NCBI GenBank assembly: GCA_023213395.1
Contig: CM041465.1
Coordinates: 248,255,741-248,319,740, forward strand
Direction of reading: 5' to 3'
DNA from: Cycas panzhihuaensis
Taxonomy: Eukaryota; Cycadophyta
DNA: 64,000 nt
The position numbers and the translations under genes were made by a program. Below are positions 20,641-30,945 of this stretch, piece by piece; the first letter of the stretch is position 1; every line of letters begins with the position of its first letter. Under the pieces are notes generated by a model that saw only the letters and a list, made by a program, of their open reading frames with translations, did no database searches and was not told the origin of the DNA.

Positions 20641-21213
20641 TATATTTGAATGTACAAGCTCCAACTTTTCCTTGGCTCTCCAGGCATTCTCCCAAGCAAA
20701 AGGATAGTGGTGATGCTTGCGACACATACACCCTTCACAAACACCATCTGAGAAGGAAACCAATGGTAATCCTTCCACCATCTTCAACCTCTTCAGCAGT
20801 GCAATGCTCCTATAGTTAAGGTGTCCTAGGCGATTCTGCCAAAGTCTACTCACATCATCAGTGCTGGTGACAAAGGCACAAGACTTCTTCAGAGATTGAA
20901 ATTTCTCAAACACCCAGAAGTTGTCCTTGACTTTCCCAGTAGCAATGACAGTGAAGTTCTGCTTCAGATCTTTAATCAGGCATTTATCATTGTAAAGCTC
21001 TACCTTCATACCTTGTTTGGAAATTTCCTGGGTTGAAAGAAGGTTCAACTGCATTTTGGGTACATTGTATACTTCGGTAAACTTACCACTTACAATGGAT
21101 ACTTCGTTGATACCTTCCACTGACAAAACATGAGCATCTCCAAGGACAATTTCCACACCACTATGATTTTCGTTCACCATATCAAAGTTGCGCTTCTGGT
21201 AAGAGATATACTT
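20626..21213 (-). pseudogene. Protease and GAG-pre-integrase of copia B
   Basis: Minus-strand frame 20626-21180 follows the protease active site and contains EIVLGDAHVLSVEGINEV, VPKMQLNLLSTQEISKQG (protease C-terminus), then LWQNRLGHLNYRSIALLK with the His pair and CEGCMCRKHHHYPF with the Cys pair of the pre-integrase zinc site. The active-site segment itself lies at the end of the gag frame and reads WVLDSRA then stop, in place of DSGA. Confidence 0.85.
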
Positions 21214-22100
21214 CTACGCTCTAGAGTCAAGCACCCAATAATCTCCCCAATCTGACTCAGCTGATAAGGATTTTGCTCTGACACAATGAGCAGTAACACT
21301 CTTTCCTTTATCATCCTGGCTAACTTTGCGCTTGTCACGTCTCTTAAACCAACAGTTCTTCTCTTTGTGACCATCCTTCTTGCAGTAATTACATTTTCCA
21401 TTGAACTTCTTCTTCTCCTGTGAACTTTCTCCTGACCTCTGTGTGATCTTCTCCTCCTTAGCAGCCTCCTTCCTTTGAGTCTTCATGGTTAGGGCCTGAC
21501 TTGATTTAGAACCTCCAAGCATACCATGATGTTTCAGCTTGGCATCCTTCACTAGGATTAGGTTTTCAAGCCAATCAAAAGTCTCTGCCTCCATCACCTC
21601 ATCTCTATCGTAAATGGTTTGAAAAGTGGCGAACGCAGTTTGCAGCTTCGACATGATTATCGCGAACAACAACGCATTATTGATCAATTTCTGCTTCAAT
21701 TCTTCTAGCTTATTCTTCAAGTTTATGATCTTGTTCAAGTAGGAGATGATGTTGTTCTCATCTTCCACACGTGAATTGAGTAACTCCAACATCAGAGCAA
21801 GACGTTTATTCATCTTTTTCTTCTCAAAGGTATCACACAGTTTTGTCCAAATTTCATCTGGTTCGTCTAGATTATAAACCAAGGCTCTCTGGTCTGGTGC
21901 TAGTGATAGTTTCAACAGTTCCACAGCCATAAATTTCTTCTCTTCGAGATGAACACACTCTTTTTGGTCTAATGGAATCACATCCACCTTAGCCTTAGTG
22001 ATACCCAAGAGTTGATTCACATCAAAATAAGCTCCACATTGGCCTTCCACTCGCTGAAATTATTACCATTAAAGATAACCTTGGGTATAATATGGTCCAT
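21214..22100 (-). pseudogene. Gag of copia B
   Basis: A 278-codon minus-strand frame (21214-22050). The likely original start is at 22100, MDHIIPKVIFNGNNFSEWK, lost to a one-base shift near 22025. UBN2-type gag features include FMAVELLKLSLAPDQRALVYN, DEIWTKLCDTFEKK and LMLELLNSRVEDENNIISYL. A lysine-rich stretch leads to the zinc knuckle CNYCKKDGHKEKNC, a perfect CX2CX4HX4C. It would form the particle core and bind element RNA. Confidence 0.88.
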
Positions 22101-23451
22101 CTCAAAAAACAGGCTTCAATACATGACAAACGACACCAAAACAATTGTCTCCTGAACAAAAATACAGCGTTGTGTCCTTCTCTGGCTCAGACGCACACCT
22201 TGGGGGTACTCCAAACATTGACTATGCACGCTCTAGGTGGCCCACTGACTGTTTTCCCCTCTCAAACAGCCAAAAACACCCTTAAATGTACTCAAAGCAA
22301 CCCTTCAGACACTTAAAAAAGTGCTCCAAGAACAGAGGACGGCTCCACAAGGTACTAATGCATGATCTCTAAGTCAAAATCACAAAAAAACTCCTCAATC
22401 TGCACTCAAAATGGCTCAAGAGTGCTCCAAATATATACCAAGCACATCACACTATGAAAATATGGTGTATTGTCAATGGTAAAAGGGCCTTTCTATAAAA
22501 TTGTATTGAGGGGAATATGCCAAAGGGCATATTCTAAGGGTGACGACTTTTTACACCTCACGCAACTCAAATAACTTAACGCACATGCTTAAATCATCTT
22601 AATAGTATGTATTAACCTTAGACTAAGGTCCTAAAGGTAAGATATATCAGCATATGTGTCGTTTTATATTTCTTGGTTTTTTGTAGTCAAGAGACGATAA
22701 GCGACAGCTGCGTGATGAGGAATGGCAGCCGCACTATGTACGCAGGTCGGCATCCTTCCTCCCATGCTTATGGCTAGTAAGGATCTTCAAAAAACAGTCC
22801 AACCACCTTAAAATCCACCCAGCCACGTAGATAACAACCGCAACAGTCTCAAATATCATAGATGCGGACTTATTTCATATATACGAGTAGTAAATGAAGT
22901 TCAGACTCATGCAAAGATAGTATTGCTTAATGAACTACAACTGCTATTGCTATATACTCAAACCAGCACTCAGATAAGAACAGAAAAACACTGGTACTTG
23001 GCTCCAATCACATCCACTAGTGTAGAAAAGGAGATTCAATAGCAATACAAGTTTATTTCATTGAAATTTAAAGTGCTTTTGTTGAGAAATAAATTGACTT
23101 ACATGTATACATGGATGGTTGTCCTCACTATTGCCGAATCACCATCAGTCCGTGCTTCGCTAGCTTAAATCACCCCTACCAATCATCAACCCACTTCGGA
23201 TGGCCCCCAATGAGCCAACTCAAACCACAAGCGTGGCCTTTGCACCTGATTATTGACTCTAATAAATCCTTATGCTTCATTGAATAGTGATTTTCACTGC
23301 TTCAACCACCACTGATCTGATGTGCCTACTTCTGCACATTGCTGGAGATGTTGGAGCCTCATAACAAGTCTTGGCTTTGATAGCTTCACCGAGCAACCAA
23401 TGATCTCACTGCTCTGCTCAACGTCAGGCTTCAACTGTGTAGGACCCTACG
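22101..23451 (-). other. Leader of copia B
   Basis: About 1.35 kb between gag and the primer site with only short frames and no recognised domain. It is part of the element because LTR and primer site lie on its far side. Confidence 0.6.
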
Positions 23452-23463
23452 GCTCTAATACCA
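23452..23463 (-). other. Primer-binding site of copia B
   Basis: The plus strand reads GCTCTAATACCA (starting at 23452), complement of TGGTATTAGAGC, adjacent to the LTR. Confidence 0.8.
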
Positions 23464-23821
23464 TGTTTGGGAACATGAAATCGTATAGGTATGTTCCCAT
23501 CTGCAGAATCATTAACCATACACAGTAAGCAAACTAAAATACACATAGAATACAGATGCACAGTACACAAGATTTACGTGGGAAATCGCTTTCGGGAAAA
23601 AACCCACCACAAAAGATCCTTCTGGATCATATTGATTATTCCGCAATGAGTTTGATACATTGAATATACAAGGACTCAAGGCTTTTATACTCTTCCAAGA
23701 GGTGTTACCCAATTAGGATTGTAACCCTCCAAATATCTCGCACCTTTTCATTTAATCACCTTAGTTAAACCACAATAACATTAACTTAGTGACTTAACAA
23801 ACAACAACTGCCACGTTAACA
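23464..23821 (-). repeat. 5' LTR of copia B (358 bp)
   Basis: Matches 12627-12981 along its length. Minus strand TGTTAACGTGG to CCCAAACA. It is followed on the right by CCTTT (23822-23826), identical to the left flank, and then by LINE sequence. Confidence 0.9.
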
Positions 23822-24528
23822 CCTTTCAGTCCAACCCTCTCTTATAGACATGTGGAAATATGCGGTTAACAAGTTAAAACACTTAACATGTGGAACTCTG
23901 AGCTCGTCTCTTACTAGAAGATACCAAGTTTACACTAAGGCGTTGGTTGCCACACGCATCTATTATCCTTCTTATTGGATGCAATCCAATGTTTCTTTAT
24001 GACAGGGTAGTCAATTTGCTCATATCATGCCCCTTAATGAATGTAGGATAGCATTTAGTAGGGTGAAATGGGTCATCTATTCCCAGAAGAAATACAAAGG
24101 AGGCTTAGAATTATTGATATAAAGAGGTTGGACCATGATTTATGTGGTAAGTGGCTAATTAGGGCTAGAGATGATGACGAGACAAGGAAGATTCCGATTA
24201 AGCATAACCTTGGTTGTGATTTATCCTTGGGTCAAAAAAGGGTTTACACTCTTCCCACAAACTACCTCAGCCTCTCTTGTCCCTATCAACACAGTTGGTT
24301 ATCTTGTCTTTAAAAACATATGGAGTCCTTGAGAGGACTAGAAGAGATTCTTAAATTGGTAGGATGATCAACCTTGGAAGGGTCTATCTATTATAAAAAA
24401 CCCTATTTGGAGGTTACCCTTACTTCTTAAGGATGGCTATTGTTTCTACCAAAATCCCTCATTTGAGGCAAATATGCTCAACAAAAAAGGCTTGAAGGTG
24501 ATTGAGTAATTCTCTATAGCCATATATG
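23822..24528 (+). pseudogene. LINE ORF2, post-RT region
   Basis: LINE reading resumes after the CCTTT duplication (23822-23826). FQSNPLL, MWKYAVNKLKHL, LSSSLTRRYQVYTKALVATRIYY and MQSNVSL correspond to the plant L1 segment around the GR-QV-KVLLA-YY box. SRVKWVIYSQKKYKGGLRIIDIKRLDHDLCGKWLIR corresponds to the VAWK...GGLG...KW region. It stops at the hAT-like insertion. Confidence 0.75.
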
Positions 24529-27500
24529 GCTAAATAGGTGAATATCCCTATACTAGATACATCCAAGCATGGGGATACTCAAATACAAATATGTATCCCA
24601 ACCATACCTAGGATACAACCTATATCTAGGGGTGTATCCAGGCCATATCCCACATAAATACAAAATGCAGGCCATATTTGAAAGCCCACAGTCCCCTATT
24701 TTATTTTATTTTATTGACCTTATTTAAAGAACAATATTTTAACTCACAATTGGAATGGGGGATAGAGGGGGGAGGGGCAATCATGATTACATTTACAAAT
24801 CACAGTTTTGAACATATTTTGAGGGGGGTAAAAAAACACACAAAAGCATAAAGTGGTTTTGGGCAAAAATATGGGCTAAAAGTGCACACGGTTTTGTCCA
24901 AAACGATGGGCTGAATTTAACTATGAGTTGCTCAAAATAGGGGGCTACCATTTCTACTTAAAGGGTGTCCCCTCCCCCCCTCACATATCATGTGTTTCAA
25001 ATGTGCAAGAGTTTGTGGAGCTTGTTGGCACTGATTGGAGCCTGTTGGCATAGTTTAGAGTGTGTTGGCAGTGACTCTAGGTCATGGGAAACCTTCATTT
25101 GTTAATGGGTAGCAATTGGAACTTATGGGCAGCCTTCATTTGTAAGTGGGCATCCTATTTTCTTAGTGGGCAACACTTTTTTGCTTCTGGGCAACTTGTT
25201 TTGCTCATGTGCAACAATATTTTGCAAGCATGCACCCTCGTTTTGCATTTAACCCTCAATATTTTTTTTCATCCAATGACATCCTCAACATCTTCGATCA
25301 AAGGTTGTTGTGGTAGAGGTGGTGATCATGGGAAGAGTGTAGCAAAGCATGATGACTCCCTATTGTGGAAATATGTTGTCAAGCTCACTCCTATGGTGAA
25401 AGGAGGTCGAAGATGCTACTCTTGGAAACGTAATGAGTACAAGAACGCTTTCAATGAGCCCTATTCAAGGGTCAAAGCCCATTTGATGCGTTGCATTAGC
25501 GCTCGAAACCAAGTGTGTAGTGTGGTTAGTCACATAGATGCAACAAAATTCGTTCAAGAGCGAGAAGTTGCTAAGAGAGTTTAAGGCATTTGAAAAATTC
25601 ATTCCAACAAGTAAGGGGTTGCATTCTACATCCAATGGTGATGCATCTAACGTATCCATGCCCATGACTATGGAGGAAGGTTGTAAACAACAAAATTTGA
25701 GTCCACTTGGAAAGATGTTTGATGTGAATGGCAAATAGGAGGTTGATAGTAGGGTTGCATGCTACATTTATGCATGTGGACTACCATTTTCTGTCATTCG
25801 CTCCCCACATTAGCATGATATGGTGAGAGCAATAAATGATGGACCAAGGGGCTATAAGAGCCCTACTTACAAGAAATTATAGACCACCTTGCTTGTGAAG
25901 GAAAGGAAATTGGTGGAACAGTGCATGGAGCCAATCTGTGCAATTTGGAACATGATAGGGGTATCCATTATATCATATGGATGGATAGATGCAGCAAATA
26001 AACCTCTTGTGAATATTATCGTCAACTATACAAAGGGTGCATACTTTCTTAGTGCAATTGATTGCACTGGCAAGGATAAGAACACGATTTGTTGCAAATG
26101 TGCTCATAAATGTACTTGAAAGTATGGGACCATCAAATGTATTGCAAGTCATGGCAAACAATACATGTGTTTGTAAAGCATCTAGCATGATTATGAAAGT
26201 TAGATATGACCAAATATTTTGGACTCCATGTGTGGTTTTACAACTTGAATCTGACACTGGAGGCGATTAGGATAATTCCTTGGCACTAAGAAGTTTATGA
26301 TGCAGAGAAGGAAGCTGAAATGTTTGTCACTGATCATGAGCAAGCACATGCGATTTTGAAGACATACTCTTCCTTGGCAAGCTTGAAGGTTGCAAAGACA
26401 TGGTTTGCGACCCACTTCATCACACTTAGGGGATCATGTGCAGTTAAGAAGACCTTGGAAAACTGGCATTTTCAAAGGCATGGGCAAAGAGGAGGGCTTC
26501 TAATAGTGAGAAAGCACAAGACGTTAGGGGATACATCATTGATGATGAATGGTGAGAAAAGGTGGAGCACCTTCTTCTATTTTGTGAGCCCATTGTGTAT
26601 AAGATTTAGAGAATCTACATGGATCATCCTTTCATGAGAGAAGTGTACAAAGGCATGGATACCATGACAGAAAAAATAGAGGATATCATGATAGAAAAAA
26701 TAGAAGATATCATTGTGAAAGAGAAGAATGATGAATCTTTCAAGAGATTCATACAATCGTTGTAGATAGTGGGGAGAAATTTAATATGCATTTGCATACT
26801 TTAGCATATGCTTTGTCTCCCAAATTCTATGGTAATGCTTTGATTATAGAAAGCAGTGGTAGGAGGAAGGCCCTTAACAAAGGCAAAAAGTTTGCCATGG
26901 GATACAAAGTTGCATTTAGCAAAATATGCCAAGATGAAGAACAAGCCCTTACATTGTGAAACCAATTTAGGCAATTTGCTCATGGAAAGGATTCCTTTGG
27001 AGATCCATAGGCATTGCAGGATAGAGCAAAGATGGGTCCTAGTAAGTGGTGGAGCTATTATGGATTAGAAGTTGAAGAACTCTAATCCCTTGGCATTCAT
27101 GTCCTTTCACAAGTGACAAGCTCTTATAGCAACTAATAGGAATTGGCGCACCTATGGATTCATTCATTCGGTAAAAAAGAACAAGTTCAGATTGAAGAAG
27201 GCCGAAGACCTAGTTTATGTACATACAAATTTTCGCCTTCTATCTCGGACAAAGAAAAAGTACAATAAAGGGCCTTCATATTTGTGGGATGTGGATCTTG
27301 AAGAGGGATAGTTGGATCCACAAGACTTGGCTTTTCGTAATTTATCCTTCGACCCACCAGTTTCACCACCAAAAAATCTCCATGACAATGATGATCCCCC
27401 TCCTCCTACTTCTACTTCTTATGATCCATCATTATATTATGATGATACATATGGTGTTGGCACTAATGTAAATTTCCATAAATGAATGATGATGTTTTAA

Positions 27501-27744
27501 TTTTTAATCGTGGTCTATGAACAATGTAGAATGTATGAATGTTGAGTAATGAATATTGAATCTTTACTTCAGATTTGTTGTAGTTTGTTTCATATGTTTC
27601 ATCTATATTTTATAATTTTGTACATATATTTATTTAAAACCCTAACTTGTTGTATCCTATTTATCATATCCTCGTATCCTCGATTTTGGGAAATGCCATA
27701 TTTGTATCTGTATATGCTCTCGTTGTTGCTCCCACATATTTAGC
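24529..27744 (+). mobile_element. hAT-like DNA transposon inserted in the LINE
   Basis: Between two LINE pieces lies 3.2 kb coding a degenerate hAT-type transposase. Candidate terminal inverted repeats are GCTAAATAGGTG (24529-24540) and CACATATTTAGC (27733-27744), which match at 11 of 12 positions when one is reversed. I could not find a convincing 8-bp target duplication next to them, so the ends may be off by several bases. Non-coding flanks of about 0.75 kb (left) and 0.26 kb (right) surround the transposase. Confidence 0.7.
25276..27485 (+). pseudogene. hAT-family transposase (BED, DUF659, dimerisation)
   Basis: Translation across frames gives, in order, a BED-type finger (LLWKYVVKLTPMVKGG, PYSRVKAHLM; its first Cys pair is lost) and the DUF659 part (ACYIYACGLPFSVIRSP, GPRGYKSPTYKKL, VSIISYGWIDAANKPLVNI, GAYFLSAIDCTGKDKNT). 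Then come the catalytic-domain segments HEQAHAILKTYSSLASLKV, ATHFITLRGSC and REVYKGMDTM, and the C-terminal hAT dimerisation region (AYALSPKFYGNALI, FIHSVKKNKFRLKKAEDLVY). Length fits the roughly 700-residue plant proteins of this group. More than ten stops or shifts make it dead. It would cut and paste the element. Confidence 0.82.
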
Positions 27745-29155
27745 TACTTAGGAGCAATTATTTGATCAAGTGAAAGCGTGATAAAAGTCATGGATCAATG
27801 TCAAACAAGAACTCTACATCAAGGGCTCTAACATGCTTATTATGAAGGAAATCTGGAATTGCAAACCTACTTCATAGATCTCCAATCTGGCCATCAATTC
27901 TTAGGGTAAACAGTGAAAACATTGGGCTTAGAACTACTCCAAATTCTCAACTTCCCATTTGTATTAACTCCATTCCCCTTCTCTATAGGTTAGTAACAAG
28001 CTCAATAAAATCTAGAGATGTAACACTTGCGAGAGAGTATGGGGTAGAAGACTTGAAAGGTTGTGGCAAACTCCTGTCAAACTCAAGAAGGATTTCTTTG
28101 CTTAGTCTTTAATTCACAATGGGTTGGTTGTGAAATCTGTTGTCCCATTTGTGGCTGACAAAAAACTCTCATGCACCACTTTTGGTTGTGTTCTTTCACT
28201 ATATTTGCTTGGTCTTGATTTCATATATTTGCCAAGCTTGTCACCTATAAGCTCTTTAGGTGGAATGTTGATCTCCTTAGAGACAATAAATCATTCTCAT
28301 GATCCTTCACTCTTTCTTGGGTCATTCTCAGGGCGAAGCTGTTGTGCTACACATGGAAATAAAGGAATGCTTAGTTTTTTGTTGATCAAGCTTCCATATT
28401 TTTTTCTTTTTATAGATATAATATGGTCCATGGTGATTTTGACATGTGTTTTGTAGATCAATATTCAAAAAACATAAGGTCTGAGTTGAGCTCTCACATC
28501 TCCTAAAACTCATTGATCAAGTGTGATCAACCCCGCATACTATGAGTCTAGCGCCCCCTAAAGAGGGTAGCACCCATCATAATTAAACCAAGGGCTACAA
28601 TAAAAGTAGCTCATAGGTAAGATAGCCTATGAGGAGAAAATCTTAGGTTAGGTAGCCTCCTCTAGGGAAATAGGGATCCCCTCTGCCTTACCCCCTTGCC
28701 AACCCAAGGCATAACAATCCCTAGCCCAGTTAATAACAACCACCTACCAACGAGGATTAGCCCTATACCACTCACCACATTCAGCTAATTGACATGGAAC
28801 CTAACCCTTACAAGGGCTTATGTCTAGGGGAGGGGTACCATGGAAAGGGGGACAATGGTTGGGGTAGCCCTACTCTTGCCTGCTAACTCTATGTTGATCT
28901 CTGAGAGTTTGTTTTCTAGACATGATGTACTTAGATTAGGTAGATGACTCCTTTTGTAAAGTTGTAGCCTAGCTAGGGAATGTATTGTGTATTTTTGGTT
29001 GTTTGTTTAGCCTTGTTTAATCTTTGGTCAATATGTCTTTTTTTTCTCTTGTTGTATGACTATAGGGGTGGAGGGGATCGACATTATTTTCTCCTGGTTT
29101 TGTTGTAATAGTATGGAATAGAATTATCATGTTCAACACAATAAATTAAAAAAAA
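27745..29155 (+). pseudogene. LINE ORF2 C-terminus, 3' UTR and tail
   Basis: The frame starting near 28030 (RVWGRRLERLWQTPVKLKKDFF, NGLVVKSVVPFVADKKLSCTTFG) is the zf-RVT domain at the end of plant L1 ORF2, with the expected Trp-Pro-Lys and Cys pattern partly kept. About 650 bp of non-coding sequence follow, ending AATAAATTAAAAAAAA at 29140-29155, which I take as the LINE 3' end and poly(A) remnant. The simple repeat that follows may have grown from it. Confidence 0.7.
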
Positions 29156-29191
<36 letters not shown>

Positions 29192-29196
29192 AAGAG
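29156..29196. repeat. (GT)n(GA)n microsatellite
   Basis: Compound dinucleotide repeat directly after the LINE A-tail: about eleven GT units followed by about nine GA units. Simple repeats seeded by retrotransposon tails are common in plants. Confidence 0.95.
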
Positions 29197-30842
29197 ACAT
29201 TTTCTCTAGTTTGAGCTACAAAAGGGATTTGCCCTGGTGGTAGTAAGTGCATAGTTGTATCTACGTAATAGTACATTAATTTAGCAAGATGGTCATCTCC
29301 ATGCCTTGCAGGAAAGCCATAGATACACATGAAACAACCCCATAATATTTTAAGGGGTAGAACACATTACAACATTTCTAATTCTTGCATCTTATACAAA
29401 GAATCCTAAGTTTTCATTACATTTTAGGTCATTTTGTTGAAGCTTCTAGGAAATTAGCTTGACTAGTATACAAAATTTGTGAATAGGATATTGGTACACC
29501 CATTGAGGATATTCAATCAATGCTCATGTAGAAGGTGGGATGACATCTTAAATGGCATTCAGTGTGGCTTGAACAAATCAACACATTTTTCTATGACCTC
29601 TTCCCCTTTTGATCTAGATTGGGAACTCTTTATGAGCATTAAGCTATTTCCTCTGGTGCAACACCCAACGACATAGTAGCAAAATATACAACACTTTGTC
29701 CACCAAATCTAATACCTACATCACAATGTATTAGGGATATTGTAGCTTGCTCAACAAAGATATAAGGCCATCAATGATAAGCACAAAGAGTCAAAACACA
29801 CTTTCCACATTGTAAGAAAGTCTAGTAGTTGAATCCACATGCAGCCTAAAAGGTTTAAGGGTCAACTTAATAGAAAGACCAAATCTAGAGGTATGAACCC
29901 AACATTATTTTATGGAAAATAGATCCCAATGCCTTCTAGTTGCACTCACCACTATACTGACCATACATTTGGTGTCCAGTATGAATGTCTAGAAGTTATA
30001 TAAGCCACCACAATTAGAAAATACAACGAGTGGGCAGATCATAAATTCTAGGAATGCAAAGAGATGTTTTTGCCTCTAATACAATAAGACAATTTTATCC
30101 ACAAAGTGTAGGAAGACAAGAAAGGCGACCATCAATATGTCCTTGGCTATTGCCAAAGACCAAGCTTCTACCCATGGTAAGTAGTTCACACGTAAAATGA
30201 TACGAAGAAATTCCTTTGCATGTGGAGGAGGAGCTAAAGGAAATTGATTTTCTATGTTAGAAAGATACTAAGAATTCATAGTCAATGAAGACCCATAAAT
30301 GCCCCAACTATAGTTTGTATATTATCATATTTCTTTTCCTTTTTTCCCTATAGTATAAACCAAAGGGGCCCATTGCTATATGGAGGAGGAAACACAAGAT
30401 GCCTTTTACTACAGCATATTTTAGACTTCTGGATTTAGATGTTAATAATAATTTGATTAATCTATGTTGGACAATTAATTAGTTATTAGATTAGTTTAAT
30501 GTCAAATCAACCTTAATTAATATAGGTAACATGTTGATTAAATGATTTTTAGCACAGGATTACATCTTTCATTTGGGCCTGTTTTCTTCTTTAAAGTAAC
30601 ACACAGGCACTTTGTCTTGTATGAAGGATTTCATAGTAATGGGAAATTCTGAAATATGTTAGCCAAGTTTATACCATGTACCCTGTAGAAATCTTTGCAC
30701 AATTCTTGACTTCCTTTCTTTTCTTTCTTGTAAGGATTTCAAAAGCCTACATGTGCTTTGTTGGGCAAGATATTTCAACCCTTTTATGAGCTTAATTGAT
30801 GTGCTTGACTCAATTTCCCTTAAAGACCCCAGGATTACATCA
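29197..30842. other. Unassigned stretch
   Basis: No coding frame, LTR pair or repeat that I can support. Short frames such as 29479-29676 carry no known domain. Confidence 0.4.
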
Positions 30843-30945
30843 TGATAAGCCCCATTGTACTGCCATTGGTGGATTGCTTGCATAATTGCAAGCATTTCCT
30901 TGTCATAAATATGTTTCAACCTTTCTCTTGCATTTCACCTAGTGG
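30843..30945 (-). pseudogene. Scrap of gypsy RNase H
   Basis: The minus strand reads RLKHIYDKEMLAIMQAIHQW, the RNase H segment that surrounds the catalytic Glu in gypsy elements (compare YDKEMLAIMHAIQQW of gypsy C at about 17850-17895). Neighbouring sequence does not continue into recognisable pol on either side. It is a small orphan fragment of a chromovirus-like pol. Confidence 0.7.

Larger units (their letters stand above)
12627..23821 (-). mobile_element. Copia LTR retrotransposon B, split by gypsy C
   Basis: Minus-strand copia inserted into the LINE with CCTTT duplications. Reading from high to low coordinates it has 5' LTR 23464-23821, primer site 23452-23463, leader, gag 22100-21214, protease, integrase to 20068, then gypsy C (14424-20067), then the RT/RNase H remainder 14423-13070, a polypurine tract and 3' LTR 12627-12981. 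Without C it is about 5.5 kb. Frames are broken, the protease site is altered, the RT N-terminal half is deleted and the YVDD box is damaged. Confidence 0.9.
8620..29155 (+). mobile_element. L1-type LINE, split by three nested insertions
   Basis: Four plus-strand pieces (8620-9571, 12194-12621, 23827-24528, 27745-29155) carry consecutive parts of a plant L1 ORF2: RT N-terminal half, RT with the FVDD box, the post-RT region, and the zf-RVT C-terminus with 3' UTR and A-rich tail. Removing the insertions leaves about 3.5 kb. The endonuclease domain is not recognisable, so the copy is probably 5' truncated. It is full of stops. Exact target duplications of the D and B insertions prove that the pieces were once continuous. 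The left boundary is approximate. Confidence 0.8.
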
